From Chryseobacterium sp. JV274 (GTDB lineage: Bacteria > Bacteroidota > Bacteroidia > Flavobacteriales > Weeksellaceae): a DNA stretch of 64,000 nt. Of this stretch, positions 34,643 through 44,260 are shown piece after piece. Where the stretch lies: assembly GCF_903969135.1 (NCBI RefSeq), contig NZ_LR824569.1, positions 2,294,001-2,358,000 on the forward strand, given 5' to 3'. Made by a program: the position numbers and the translations under genes. The notes under the pieces were generated by a model. The model did not search any database. It was not told the origin of the DNA and saw nothing but the letters and a program-made list of their open reading frames with translations. The number at the start of each line of letters is the position of its first letter. Positions within the stretch are counted from its first letter, which is position 1.

Positions 34643-35398
34643 ATGACCGAAACTAATATTTTCTCTTTCAAAATAAAAATAACCCGTTATTTCCTTCTTT
34701 CACTTCTGCTCTTCTTCAGTTTTTGCTGTAAAGAAAAAATAAAAGATGATAACCGCTTTTTTATCACATATCAGGTGAATCCTGAGAAACAAAACATACA
34801 GCTGTATTGGAAAAATGATAAAGGTGAACTCCTGAAAAGCATTGATCGTCTGAACACTAACGTTCAGTCTGAAAAGCAAAAATTAGTATTCGCTGTAAAC
34901 GGAGGAATGTTTGAGCCTGACAACTCTCCAAAAGGTCTTTATATCGAAAATTTTAAAATTCTGAAACCCATGGATACGTTGCAGGGCATCGGGAACTTTT
35001 ATCTTCAACCTAATGGAATATTTTATTTAACCCAAAATAACCGGGCAGAAATCTCAGAAACTAAAAAATTCAGACAAAATAAAAACATCAGATATGCCAC
35101 ACAATCCGGGCCAATGCTCATAACAAACGGAAAAATAAATCCGATCTTTCAGGAGAACTCTAAAAACCTGAATATCAGAAATGGCGTAGGAATTCTTGAA
35201 AACGGAGATCTCATTTTTGCAATGTCTAAAAAAGAAATCAATTTTTATCATCTGGCACAGTTTTTCAAAAACTCAGGATGCAAAAATGCTCTTTATCTTG
35301 ACGGATATGTTTCCAGGACTTATCTTCCTGAAAAAAATTGGATTCAGAAAGACGGAAATTTCGGAGTGATGATAGGAGTCACAACATCTGTAAAATAA
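34643..35398 (+). CDS. Phosphodiester glycosidase family protein (NAGPA-like)
   Basis: This 251-residue protein has a lipoprotein-type N-terminus (LLLFFSFCCKEK). The domain shows the family blocks AVNGGMFEPDNSPKGLYIE, ATQSGPMLITNGKI, RNGVGILENGD and ALYLDGYVSRTYLP. The NAGPA family hydrolyses GlcNAc-1-phosphodiesters, e.g. in mammalian lysosomal enzyme tagging and in bacterial cell wall or spore proteins. Substrate here is unknown. Confidence 0.85.
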   Translation: MTETNIFSFKIKITRYFLLSLLLFFSFCCKEKIKDDNRFFITYQVNPEKQNIQLYWKNDKGELLKSIDRLNTNVQSEKQKLVFAVNGGMFEPDNSPKGLYIENFKILKPMDTLQGIGNFYLQPNGIFYLTQNNRAEISETKKFRQNKNIRYATQSGPMLITNGKINPIFQENSKNLNIRNGVGILENGDLIFAMSKKEINFYHLAQFFKNSGCKNALYLDGYVSRTYLPEKNWIQKDGNFGVMIGVTTSVK

Positions 35399-35497
35399 AA
35401 AAAAGTTGTTTGCATTTCGTCATGAAAGAAGCAAAATATACCTATCTTTCCTACCATTTTAGAATACCCAACCCCTATATCACTTATAAATAAAAAA

Positions 35498-36037
35498 ATG
35501 AAAAAAATAATACTAGACCTTGCCACTACATTAGACGGATTTATTGAAGGACCCAACGGAGAAACCGATTGGTGTATCATGGATGATGATATGGATTTTG
35601 ATGGATTTCTTTCCAGAATAGACACTATTTTTTACGGAAGGGTAAGCTATGATGCCTGGGGAAATTATCAGCCGGAAGACAATACAGATCCGGAAGAACA
35701 AAAAGTTTGGGAAGCAGTTCATTCAAAAAATAAATTTGTCTTTTCCAGTCAAAACAGAGAAGATGAAAATGCTGTTTTTATCAATTCTGATATTGCACAG
35801 AAAGTTTCCGAAATAAAAAATCAGGGCGGAAAAGATATCTGGCTGTATGGTGGGGCGAGCCTTATCAAAACATTTATTCAGCTTAACCTTATTGATACCT
35901 ACAGAATATCCGTTCATCCGATTGCTTTAGGAAAAGGGAAACCTCTTTTTGAAGATTTAAAAGAAAGATTAAATCTAAAATTGATCAAAACCAATGTTTT
36001 TAAATCCGGTGTGGTACAACTTATTTATGAGGCTTAA
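35498..36037 (+). CDS. RibD C-terminal/dihydrofolate-reductase-like protein
   Basis: This 179-residue protein shows ILDLATTLDGFIEGPNGE, DTIFYGRVSYDAWG and IWLYGGASLIKTFIQLNLIDTYRISVHPIALGKGKPLF, the stand-alone RibD_C pattern (YyaP/YwjB-like). It is probably an NAD(P)H-dependent reductase of unknown substrate. It is distinct from the other copy at 25148. The VOC gene follows 18 nt downstream. Confidence 0.85.
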   Translation: MKKIILDLATTLDGFIEGPNGETDWCIMDDDMDFDGFLSRIDTIFYGRVSYDAWGNYQPEDNTDPEEQKVWEAVHSKNKFVFSSQNREDENAVFINSDIAQKVSEIKNQGGKDIWLYGGASLIKTFIQLNLIDTYRISVHPIALGKGKPLFEDLKERLNLKLIKTNVFKSGVVQLIYEA

Positions 36038-36055
36038 CCTTAAAACAGTCAAGAC

Positions 36056-36430
36056 ATGAATGCTCAGCTTGTAACTATTATGATGTATGTGAAAAATGTG
36101 CAGCTGCTCAGGAACTTTTATGTGGAACATTTTAATCTGAAAGTGATTGAGGAAGATTCGATCTGGGTTTTACTTGATGCCGGAGGTGCTCATATCGGAC
36201 TTCACAAAATCGGAGACCAGTATCTTGAAAAAATTGAAACGGGTCATCTCTTCGATAACAATACCAAATTCGTTTTTGAAATTGACATTGACATAGAATC
36301 CGCAAGAAACGAGCTGGTCTCCAAAAACATTCAGATGAGAGAGATCAAAACTTTTGAAAACTACCCTTTTTGGCTCTGTGACGGAACCGATCCTGAAGGA
36401 AATGTATTTCAATTAAAGAGCAAAAAATAA
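36056..36430 (+). CDS. VOC (glyoxalase-fold) family protein
   Basis: This 124-residue protein shows the VOC pattern: VTIMMYVKNVQLLRNFYVEHFNLKVIEED and GTDPEGNVFQLKSK at the end. A His and Glu are present at likely metal-ligand positions, but this is not enough to give a reaction. It is probably co-transcribed with the RibD-like gene. Possible roles are lyase, dioxygenase or resistance protein. Confidence 0.85.
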   Translation: MNAQLVTIMMYVKNVQLLRNFYVEHFNLKVIEEDSIWVLLDAGGAHIGLHKIGDQYLEKIETGHLFDNNTKFVFEIDIDIESARNELVSKNIQMREIKTFENYPFWLCDGTDPEGNVFQLKSKK

Positions 36431-36449
36431 AAACTAATTCTACAAAACC

Positions 36450-37223
36450 ATGAAAAAAACAATAGGAATTTTATTCTTCATCTTTTTATCTCATATTGTA
36501 TCCGGACAAAACATAAACACTATAGAAAAAGAACTGGAACTTTCTTTCCGGAAAATCGGTCACTGGTATGCAGATCAGAACCACAACAGGGATGCTGCAG
36601 ATTCACTTACGGCAGCTAATAATGAATTTGAAAAGTTATTGCTGAAGCACACATCCAATCCGCAGACTATGAGATATGATTTTAAATCACTCAGAAAAAG
36701 TGGTTTACAGGTTTCTTCATCCGAGGATGGAAAACTCAGGATTTATTCATGGGATACATGGAACGGTGGCACAATGCATTTCTTCAAAAATATCTTTCAG
36801 TATGAAGCAGATAGCAAAGTATATTCTGAAATAATTGGTGATAACAGTGAAATGAATCCCCAGACATTTTATTATAAAATCAATGATATTATCTCTGAGA
36901 ATAAGAAATATTATCTCGCTCAAAATATGGCCACATATAGTTCTGCCCTTACAGCTCACAGCATAAAAGTTTTTTCTATTGATAATGGAAAACTCAACAG
37001 TGATGCCAGGCTTATTAAAACCCAAACCGGTATCAGAAACCAATTGAGATATGAAATAGATCTTTCGGCAAAATCTAATTGGAATAATGAGATTGAAAAT
37101 TACAATATTGAGTATGATGGTAAAAACAAAATCATCAGTATCCCACTGATTCTTGACGACTATAAAATTACAGATAAAAAAATCCGCTATCAGTTCAAAG
37201 GGAAATACTTTGAAAAAATATAA
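36450..37223 (+). CDS. Secreted protein of unknown function
   Basis: This 257-residue protein has a signal peptide (IFLSHIVSGQ). SFRKIGHWYADQNHNRDAADSL follows, and the rest looks beta-rich (GGTMHFFKNIFQYEADSK). No catalytic motif is seen. The next gene starts 1 nt after its stop codon, so the two are coupled. Confidence 0.65.
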   Translation: MKKTIGILFFIFLSHIVSGQNINTIEKELELSFRKIGHWYADQNHNRDAADSLTAANNEFEKLLLKHTSNPQTMRYDFKSLRKSGLQVSSSEDGKLRIYSWDTWNGGTMHFFKNIFQYEADSKVYSEIIGDNSEMNPQTFYYKINDIISENKKYYLAQNMATYSSALTAHSIKVFSIDNGKLNSDARLIKTQTGIRNQLRYEIDLSAKSNWNNEIENYNIEYDGKNKIISIPLILDDYKITDKKIRYQFKGKYFEKI

Positions 37224-37224
37224 C

Positions 37225-37740
37225 ATGAAAAAGATCATTGCCCTCACCTCTGTTATCTTAATTCTTACCCTTTATAACTATCCTATTTTTGACGACAAAA
37301 AAATCACATTTACCATTATTTTTATGTGCTTTGTTGTGATCATATTTTCGCTAGCTAAACTCTATTCCGGTAAAAAAGAGGATTATGATTCAGTTGAAAA
37401 AGAAATGGACATACTGCATGAAGATAATGGAATATTTGAATATACAAACGATGGATTTTACTTTAAACAAAAAAATATAACAGAGTTTATAAAATGGGAT
37501 GAAATTAATACAATAAACAGATTCACATTTCCTGTAAAGCCTTATGGCGGACAGTCGGGACTGGAAGTTATTACTGATCAAAAAAATTATGAATTTAATG
37601 ATAAAACGAACCCTGGAATCGTAAAGCTTACCGATCAACTTTACAGCTATCTTCCGGACTGGGAAGAAGATTCACCCATGGAGATAAATAATTTTGGGCT
37701 TAAGAAGACAAAGTTGTATGAAAGAAAACCTTTACAGTAA
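37225..37740 (+). CDS. Two-helix membrane protein with PH-like domain
   Basis: The protein has 171 residues from ATG 37225. An earlier in-frame ATG would overlap the previous gene by 71 bp, which is not needed. Two N-terminal helices (about 4-20 and 28-48) are followed by a cytosolic part with IFEYTNDGFYFKQKNITEFIKWDEINTI, similar to bacterial PH-like folds. Unknown function. Confidence 0.65.
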   Translation: MKKIIALTSVILILTLYNYPIFDDKKITFTIIFMCFVVIIFSLAKLYSGKKEDYDSVEKEMDILHEDNGIFEYTNDGFYFKQKNITEFIKWDEINTINRFTFPVKPYGGQSGLEVITDQKNYEFNDKTNPGIVKLTDQLYSYLPDWEEDSPMEINNFGLKKTKLYERKPLQ

Positions 37741-37750
37741 TCGATCAGAC

Positions 37751-38236
37751 ATGCCAGTCATCCTTGAAATTAAAAACAAAACCAATTGGCTGGTCGCCTT
37801 TGTAACAAGTGTAGGCTTACTCATTTTGTTTTGTATAATTCTTATCATCGTCTCTATTGGATTTCTTCAACCTGCAGGTTTCATCTCTTTCGTGCTTCCT
37901 TTTGCTGCCCTCTTTATTTTTATTCTGTATATCTGGTTATGGAATAATTTCGGAAAAACAGTACTTACCATTGACGATGGAAACCTGACAGTACAATATA
38001 AAAACAAATTATTCACAAGTCCTAAAACTTATCTGAAAGAAGAAATAGATCGTATTGAAACGAAAAATTTTGAAGTAGAAAGACATCAATTGGGTGTCCG
38101 TTACCATTTTTCAATAAGTGGTTCAACGTATTCTGTAATTCTTATACAAAAAGACAGCGAAATAAGAATTGTAGATTGGATCACCGAAACTAAAGCCGGT
38201 GAAATAGTAGATGAAATACAAAAAGTTTGGTATTAA
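37751..38236 (+). CDS. Two-helix membrane protein with PH-like domain
   Basis: The protein has 161 residues from ATG 37751. Two membrane helices (about 12-35 and 42-67) are followed by a beta-rich tail (GNLTVQYKNKLFTSPKTYLKEEIDRIETKNFEV) like a bacterial PH domain. It lies 10 nt behind a protein of the same layout and the two may interact. Earlier Met codons (37694, 37718) would overlap the previous gene. Confidence 0.65.
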   Translation: MPVILEIKNKTNWLVAFVTSVGLLILFCIILIIVSIGFLQPAGFISFVLPFAALFIFILYIWLWNNFGKTVLTIDDGNLTVQYKNKLFTSPKTYLKEEIDRIETKNFEVERHQLGVRYHFSISGSTYSVILIQKDSEIRIVDWITETKAGEIVDEIQKVWY

Positions 38237-38266
38237 CTTTTTGTTATAATAATTAAATAAAGAGTT

Positions 38267-38731
38267 GTGATAAAAAAGACCGATCAATCTAAGCACCGCA
38301 TCTGTATTTCAAAAATAAAAAGAACTACAATTAAACCTTACAATGCCTTTGAATGGACAAAGTTGTATGAAGACAACCAATCATTTTTAAATACATATCC
38401 TGACATACATGTAGAACTTAATGATGAAGAACTTCTAATTTGTTCGACCATCATTGACTCCAATAATTATAGTATTCTGACGACACAAAAACTCATCACA
38501 TCCGAAAACGGAGTCTTAGAATCCGGTCTTATTATACATGCAAAAAATGAGCTGTATGGAAATTTTAAAGGCCACGGAAATGAGAAACTCACTTTTGGAA
38601 AAATTATTATTGAGCATGGAAAAATCATAAAATATTTTATTGAGACAGGAAAAGCATCTATGATTATGATTTATGGGGTTAAAACATTAATTCAAATTAA
38701 AGAAAGTTCACTTTCAGCTCCACAACAATAA
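38267..38731 (+). CDS. Uncharacterised soluble protein, GTG start
   Basis: This 154-residue protein begins with GTG at 38267 (a TTG at 38265 is out of frame). No signal peptide or membrane segment. The sequence is mixed alpha/beta (DIHVELNDEELLICSTIIDSN, GNEKLTFGKIIIEHGKI). No family recognised. It could be a regulatory or immunity-like protein. Confidence 0.55.
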   Translation: MIKKTDQSKHRICISKIKRTTIKPYNAFEWTKLYEDNQSFLNTYPDIHVELNDEELLICSTIIDSNNYSILTTQKLITSENGVLESGLIIHAKNELYGNFKGHGNEKLTFGKIIIEHGKIIKYFIETGKASMIMIYGVKTLIQIKESSLSAPQQ

Positions 38732-38792
38732 AATAGTTTTGAAATCCCATGTAATATTATCACACTTAAAAGTGTCTTATTTAAAAAATTAC

Positions 38793-40403
38793 ATGAAGTC
38801 TATTTTAACCTGCATTATTTTCTTGCTTGCAACTAGTCATCTTTTTTCTCAGAAATCAAAAAAACTGGAACAGTTATTCTCAACGTATGAAAAGGCCGGC
38901 TTGTTCAGCGGTTCTGTTCTGATTGCTGAAAAAGGAAAGATTATTTTTGAAAAAAGTTACGGCTATAGAAATGCGCCTAAAAAACTGAAAAACACCAATA
39001 ACAGCCTTTACCGGGTTTTCTCTACCACAAAAATGTTCACTGCAACAGTTATTTTTCAGCTGGAAGAACAGGGAAAATTATCTTTGAATGACAAACTTTC
39101 AAAATATTATCCTGATTTTCCAAAAGGAGACAGCATCACTTTGGCCCATCTGCTTTCTCATACCTCAGGAATTCCCAATGATACCAATTCTGAGTATACT
39201 GTAGATGAGGAAACATTTTTAAAATATATTTCCGCAAAACCATTAAATTTTTCACCTGGTAAAGATTGGGATTACTCCAATTCCGGATATTATATTCTCA
39301 GTTATATTATAAAAAAAGTGACTGGTCTGAATTATGATAAAGTAATAGAAAATAATATCCTCAAACCTCTGAAAATGGATCATAGTGGATTCAATTTCAA
39401 TACTGTTACTGATGAAAATAAAGCATTTGGCTATGAGTTTTTATCTGATAACATGTCAAACGAGGCATTACGCTTCAAAACAGATCATCCTTTTGGAGCA
39501 GGGGCCATGTATTCTACTGTAGAAGATCTTTTTAAGTTCAATGAAGCGCTGAAGAATTACACGCTCCTGAAAAAAGAAACAATAGATAAAGCTTTTACTC
39601 CTTATCTTAAGGATCATTATGGATTAGGCTTTCAGATTTCGACTGTTTTTGACAAAAAACGGGTAGGTCATGATGGCGGCGGGCCAGGTTACAGAAGCAG
39701 ATATTACAGAATTTTGGAAGATGATATTTGTGTGATTGTAATTTCAAATTCAGAATTATCACACACCGATTTTATTTTTCCTCTGGTAGAAAAAATACTG
39801 TACAATAAGCCTTATACCATTCCAGCCATTGCAAAAGTGAGTGTGGAGGATTTAAAAAAACTGGAAGGAGTTTATTACACTGAAAATTCAAATTTTTATA
39901 TAAACAGCGCTGATGGATTTCTGGTTTTCAAAGAAGGCAGTTATCCTAGAAATGCCTTATTGCCAAAAAGCAAAACATCATTTCAACTGGATGATAAATT
40001 TACCTGTACATTTAAACCTGATCAAAACGGAAAAATAGATGCTGTTGTCATTCAGTTTTGGGATGGAACGATGAAAACAGCTAAAAAAAATACACAAAAC
40101 CTTACCTGGGGAATCATAGGAAATGCAACTCCTAATGGTTGGGATGGAAAAGATATCCCACTACAGACAAATCCCAAAACCCCGAATATTTATTTTCTGA
40201 AAAACTATAAACTGAATAAAGGCGATTTAAAATTCAGATTTAATAATGACTGGGGATACAGCCTCGGACTGAATAATGATAATAAAAGTCTTGCCTTTGA
40301 TGCATATGCCTTCCCAATCAATGAAGACGGATTTTATGATATTGTTCTCGACATGACCAATACTGTAAAACCACAATTCAGCATCAAAAAATCAGTTCAA
40401 TAA
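38793..40403 (+). CDS. Secreted class C beta-lactamase-like serine hydrolase with C-terminal domain
   Basis: The protein has 536 residues from ATG 38793 (signal peptide SILTCIIFLLATSHLFSQ). An upstream in-frame ATG at 38739 would place extra residues before the signal, so I chose the later one. Motifs: Ser77-x-x-Lys80 (STTK), Tyr161-x-Asn163 (YSN) and HDGGGPGYRSR near residue 305. About 170 further residues follow the catalytic domain, with a beta domain at the end (LKNYKLNKGDLKFRFNNDWG), similar to SusE-type or starch-binding folds. Peptidase or esterase activity is likely but not defined. Confidence 0.88.
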   Translation: MKSILTCIIFLLATSHLFSQKSKKLEQLFSTYEKAGLFSGSVLIAEKGKIIFEKSYGYRNAPKKLKNTNNSLYRVFSTTKMFTATVIFQLEEQGKLSLNDKLSKYYPDFPKGDSITLAHLLSHTSGIPNDTNSEYTVDEETFLKYISAKPLNFSPGKDWDYSNSGYYILSYIIKKVTGLNYDKVIENNILKPLKMDHSGFNFNTVTDENKAFGYEFLSDNMSNEALRFKTDHPFGAGAMYSTVEDLFKFNEALKNYTLLKKETIDKAFTPYLKDHYGLGFQISTVFDKKRVGHDGGGPGYRSRYYRILEDDICVIVISNSELSHTDFIFPLVEKILYNKPYTIPAIAKVSVEDLKKLEGVYYTENSNFYINSADGFLVFKEGSYPRNALLPKSKTSFQLDDKFTCTFKPDQNGKIDAVVIQFWDGTMKTAKKNTQNLTWGIIGNATPNGWDGKDIPLQTNPKTPNIYFLKNYKLNKGDLKFRFNNDWGYSLGLNNDNKSLAFDAYAFPINEDGFYDIVLDMTNTVKPQFSIKKSVQ

Positions 40404-40439
40404 AACAGGTATTTATATAGTAAAAAATACATATTTTTC

Positions 40440-40468
40440 AACCGCACTGTTCCGAGTGCGGTTTTTAT
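40440..40468 (+). terminator. Rho-independent terminator
   Basis: AACCGCACT and AGTGCGGTT form a perfect stem around GTTCCG, followed by TTTATTTT. Confidence 0.85.
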
Positions 40469-40535
40469 TTTGAATATCCGTTGATATTTTTTATTACTTT
40501 TATCTCACACAAAATCAAACCACAAAATATAATCT

Positions 40536-40919
40536 ATGCCTCATTTTATTATAGATTGTTCACAGGAAATTCTTCAGCTGAGAACGCCTGAAGAAATAAT
40601 GGATGCCTTATATGAAGCGGCTGATGCAACGGGTTTGTTTGCTCCCAATGATATAAAAGTCAGACTTCAGCCCTATCAATATTATAAATTAGGCATTCAT
40701 AAGAAAAACTTCCTGCATGTCTTCGGATACATTATGGAAGGCCGTACTACAGAACAAAAAGCTCATCTTTCCAGACAGATCTGCAACAAACTTTCTGAAT
40801 TGCTGGCTGACATTTCCTTTCTTTCTGTAAATATCAATGATTTTGAAGTCGCAACATACAGCAACAAGGCACTCATTAATCCTGAGAATATAAATAACGA
40901 CCGGCATTTCGGACTCTGA
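40536..40919 (+). CDS. 5-carboxymethyl-2-hydroxymuconate isomerase (CHMI)-like tautomerase
   Basis: This 127-residue protein begins MPHFIIDCSQEIL; Pro2 would be the catalytic base after Met removal, as in CHMI. KVRLQPYQYYKLG and FGYIMEGRTTEQKAHLSRQICNKLSE fit the family. CHMI isomerises an intermediate of homoprotocatechuate breakdown, but no hpa genes are near, so the true substrate is open. Confidence 0.85.
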   Translation: MPHFIIDCSQEILQLRTPEEIMDALYEAADATGLFAPNDIKVRLQPYQYYKLGIHKKNFLHVFGYIMEGRTTEQKAHLSRQICNKLSELLADISFLSVNINDFEVATYSNKALINPENINNDRHFGL

Positions 40920-40961
40920 TGTCTTTCTTTTTTAAACCAACACCAACTAAATACTAATATT

Positions 40962-41465
40962 ATGAGCTTAAAAGCATTAGTCAACAAAAGCGTACAGTAC
41001 AATAATTGGGTAGTCAACAAATATATTGACTGGTTATCCACAAAATCTGACGAACAGCTTAATCAGGAAACAATTTCAAGTTTTCCGACTATCTTAAAAA
41101 CATTACACCATATCTGGCAGACCCAGGAATACTGGTGGAGTCACATTTCTGAAAAAAATGATTTTGATTTTACTAAAACTACAGAAACTACCAACAAAGA
41201 AGATGTTTTCAATGCTATTAAAAACAATTCACAAAAGCTGGTAGACTATGTGGAAAGTCTCTCTGAAGACGATCTTTCAAAGAATGTGAAGATAGAATCT
41301 CAATGGTTTCAGTGTGATTTTTCAAAATATGAATATATTCAGCACGCCATTCTTCACGGGACTTATCACAGAGGGCAAATCGTAACGATGGGACGAAATA
41401 TCGGAATAACAGATGCTCCTATGACAGATTTCAACTTCTGGAATATTTATAAGGATAAGCAGTAA
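40962..41465 (+). CDS. DinB-fold putative metal-dependent enzyme
   Basis: This 167-residue protein of the DinB/YfiT four-helix fold has three likely metal ligands: His in LHHIWQTQEYWW near residue 46, and His in HAILHGTYHRGQI near residues 129-136. Family members are metal-dependent thiol transferases or of unknown role. It is not DNA polymerase IV, despite the family name. Confidence 0.85.
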   Translation: MSLKALVNKSVQYNNWVVNKYIDWLSTKSDEQLNQETISSFPTILKTLHHIWQTQEYWWSHISEKNDFDFTKTTETTNKEDVFNAIKNNSQKLVDYVESLSEDDLSKNVKIESQWFQCDFSKYEYIQHAILHGTYHRGQIVTMGRNIGITDAPMTDFNFWNIYKDKQ

Positions 41466-41477
41466 TATTATCCGTTT

Positions 41478-41837
41478 TGTGGATAAGTCTGATAAAGAAT
41501 TTCAGAACCCCAGCACAAACCTAATTAAACTACTGATTTTAAATATTTTAAATTAAAAACAACCAGTTATCCACATCTTGAAAAATTTGTGGATAACTTT
41601 TCATGCTTCAATTTACTTCTGTGGATAGACTATGGATAAGTTTTTCACCCATTGAAACAAAACCTCATAAACATATTAAATTCAATCACTTATACCATAT
41701 ATTAATTTACTGTAAATTTCCACAATATAAAATCATGTGGATAAGTTCTGTGGATAACTTACGTACATTTTTTTAACCTTATTATTCAGCAATTATTAGC
41801 CCAGATTATTTAAAACTAACACTTGAGGTTATCCACA
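41478..41837. other. Candidate chromosomal replication origin (oriC) with DnaA-box cluster
   Basis: The 494-bp gap between the DinB-fold gene and the next gene has no coding frame. It holds six exact DnaA boxes (TTATCCACA or complement) at 41478-41486, 41567-41575, 41588-41596, 41736-41744, 41749-41757 and 41829-41837, and one-mismatch boxes at 41620-41628 and 41631-41639. Two pairs lie close to each other. The area is strongly AT-rich, with TATTTTAAATT-like and TATATTAATTTAC-like stretches that could unwind. Bacteroidota origins often lie far from dnaA, so its absence is no objection. Genes on both sides point the same way, so there is no strand switch to support it. GC skew was not calculated. 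Confidence 0.75.
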
Positions 41838-41959
41838 AAAATAAATTACTCCAATAATCAGGATGTTTTTTTATCCTCTCAGAATCATTAGATTTTTTGT
41901 AAGTTAGTTGATAAGGAATACAACCTCATTTTCAATAAATTTTAATATAAAAAAATTCA

Positions 41960-43204
41960 ATGTACAACACTACAATCCAAAAAGAATGGTTCTCAGAAGG
42001 AGAACGCTATGCAAAAGAAATCAATGAAATGGTTGAGTTTGGTGAAAAAAACGGCTGGGAAAACTGGAAAGGTAAAGAACCTGAAGATAACAGAGCCAAT
42101 ATAGTCCGCGAAGTTTTTGAACTGCTTAAAACTGCTAACAAAAACGAAGACACAGAAAATTTCAGGGAACATTTCCCACCTGCCCATGCTCCTATTATTC
42201 CCTTAATGGAAAATAAAGCTCAGAATATTGAGCATATGCACTTTATCTCTGATGAAAAAATTGTTTTTATGACAGGCACATCATATGAAAAAAGACAGGC
42301 TTATCTTCTTGATAAAGATATTATTACACAACTGGATGAAAATATCCGTGCCATCGGAAAATCTAACCGGGAAAACATTTTCGCCATTGCAGATTCTCAT
42401 AAAATATCTTTATACAAAGGTTGGAAAGGAGACCTCATCAATGAATTTGAACTAGATGAAAACCCAGATTTTGGAATTACTGATTTGTATCCTTTCAATG
42501 ATGGAAGCAAAGTAGTGATTGTTTCCTCAGACGGAATTTTCCTGGTTTCAAATACTGAAAAAAAGCTCATCCATCCCATCAATGAAGACCATGAAGAAGA
42601 CTGGAGCTCTCAGATTGATATGGAAAATGCAGCATTATCCAACGACAATTCTTATATCGTAGTCGGAGATCAGTGCTATGATCACAGAATATTGGATCAT
42701 GAAGGCAATACTGTAGGATCTATAGGACCTCAATCGTCTTATCCACATTTTTGTCTATTTGCAAAAGATGATAGCCAGCTAATTACAAATTCCTGTCATT
42801 TTTACAATGGAATTACCATAGGAATCAATGCTGATCAATATGTAGGAGCTGATATTGAAGCCTATACGGAAAGTGAAGACTTTACTTTCATTGATGAGGA
42901 AATGAGAGTCTATGAAGGTATTGCCATAAAAGATTATTATATCCTTGGAGACGCTTACGGCTATATCAAAGCCTTTGATAAGAATGGAAACCAGCTTTGG
43001 AGATACTTCCTTGGTTCTACCATTACAGGAATGGCACTTTCTGATGATGAAGAAACCCTGTGGGTAGCCGCACACTCAGGCATTTTACACAAACTGAAAT
43101 TAGAAAAAGGGCACAGAGATGCTCATACCATCGGAAATGGAAAGCATTATGAGGAATTCAGATTGCTGGTCTGGAAAGATGAACCTCAGATCTGGAAGTG
43201 GTAA
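41960..43204 (+). CDS. Uncharacterised beta-propeller-like protein
   Basis: This 414-residue soluble protein has a helical start (SEGERYAKEINEMVEFGEKNGW) and then six or so repeats of a WD/PQQ-like blade (IVFMTGTSYEKRQAYLLDK, VVIVSSDGIFLVSN, TLWVAAHSGILHKLKLE). No signal peptide. It may be a scaffold or a binding protein. It is the first gene after the candidate oriC. Confidence 0.7.
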   Translation: MYNTTIQKEWFSEGERYAKEINEMVEFGEKNGWENWKGKEPEDNRANIVREVFELLKTANKNEDTENFREHFPPAHAPIIPLMENKAQNIEHMHFISDEKIVFMTGTSYEKRQAYLLDKDIITQLDENIRAIGKSNRENIFAIADSHKISLYKGWKGDLINEFELDENPDFGITDLYPFNDGSKVVIVSSDGIFLVSNTEKKLIHPINEDHEEDWSSQIDMENAALSNDNSYIVVGDQCYDHRILDHEGNTVGSIGPQSSYPHFCLFAKDDSQLITNSCHFYNGITIGINADQYVGADIEAYTESEDFTFIDEEMRVYEGIAIKDYYILGDAYGYIKAFDKNGNQLWRYFLGSTITGMALSDDEETLWVAAHSGILHKLKLEKGHRDAHTIGNGKHYEEFRLLVWKDEPQIWKW

Positions 43205-43232
43205 TTAAAACCTAATTAACAACAATACAGTA

Positions 43233-43586
43233 ATGCAAAATACCAGAATTTTCACAACAGCTTTTGCCAGTGTTTATCCACATTATATTCAAAAAGCAGA
43301 AAAAAAGGGACGCAGTAAAGAGGAAGTGCATGAGATTATATTCTGGCTCACGGGATACAATGAAAAAAGTCTGCAGGAAATACTGGATCACAAAACTGAT
43401 TTTAAAACATTCTTTGAGCAGGCTCCTCAACTGAATCCCAATGTTTTATTGATTAAAGGTGTGATCTGCGGATATCGTGTAGAAGAAATTGAAGATGAAC
43501 TTATGAGAAATATCCGGTATCTGGACAAACTGATTGATGAGCTGGCGAAAGGAAAGAAGATGGAAAAAATTTTGAGAACAATATAA
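43233..43586 (+). CDS. DUF2200-family protein
   Basis: This 117-residue protein shows [31 protein letters not shown] and [34 protein letters not shown], the DUF2200 pattern. Small, helical, cytoplasmic. Function is not known. It lies 28 nt behind the propeller-like gene and 14 nt before the next. Confidence 0.85.
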   Translation: MQNTRIFTTAFASVYPHYIQKAEKKGRSKEEVHEIIFWLTGYNEKSLQEILDHKTDFKTFFEQAPQLNPNVLLIKGVICGYRVEEIEDELMRNIRYLDKLIDELAKGKKMEKILRTI

Positions 43587-43600
43587 AAAATAAAATTTCA

Positions 43601-44032
43601 ATGTACGAATGGAATTATTTTTACGGAGCTATTATGCTGGACAAGGATTATAATGGTTTTCTAGACTTCATTAACAATAAAATGAAGGATCACAAATATT
43701 TTTATTTTCATCCGCAAATCTTCTCCCATGCCACTCAGGAACCGGCATATTATTATGACAATATTCTTATTTCTTTTGGAAGAACAGAAAAATGGCTTAT
43801 CGACGATACGAGCCAACTACAAAACTTTATTCGGGAATTCGAAGATATATTAAGTCAACTGGATTTTGATCATGCTCAGATAAAGACTGGGGGAATTAAT
43901 TCAGATCATTCATTCTTTTGGTCAAACAAAGAAAAGGTGACAAGGTCTTATCAGTCTGATATTATGATGAATTTTGGGCAAAAATATCAAATACGGCTTT
44001 ATGAAAGTGAAAAATTCTATTTTGGACTGTGA
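43601..44032 (+). CDS. Uncharacterised soluble protein
   Basis: This 143-residue protein has many aromatic residues (MYEWNYFYGAIMLDKDYNGFLDF) and no signal peptide. It is probably in an operon with DUF2200, 14 nt upstream. No family recognised. Confidence 0.6.
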   Translation: MYEWNYFYGAIMLDKDYNGFLDFINNKMKDHKYFYFHPQIFSHATQEPAYYYDNILISFGRTEKWLIDDTSQLQNFIREFEDILSQLDFDHAQIKTGGINSDHSFFWSNKEKVTRSYQSDIMMNFGQKYQIRLYESEKFYFGL

Positions 44033-44260
44033 GAGATTAATTTATCAACCGGACTGTTCAATAAAAAAAATGATGATAATGATCTAAAGTCTTTTGACAG
44101 ACAATATAAAGATTTTAACTACCCTTTTTAAAGGCCATAAATTTCACAAAATCTCTTCTCCATTTCAAAAAACTTCCCGAAATTAGCGGTCTGTGCGTTA
44201 AATACTATTCAATGAAATAAAAATTTAAATTACAACATACAATAAAACTTAGTATAAGTT

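Noticed and set aside
40962..41465. Naming the DinB-fold gene as DNA polymerase IV
   Set aside because: The protein is a small four-helix metal-binding fold; the true polymerase IV is at 61439.
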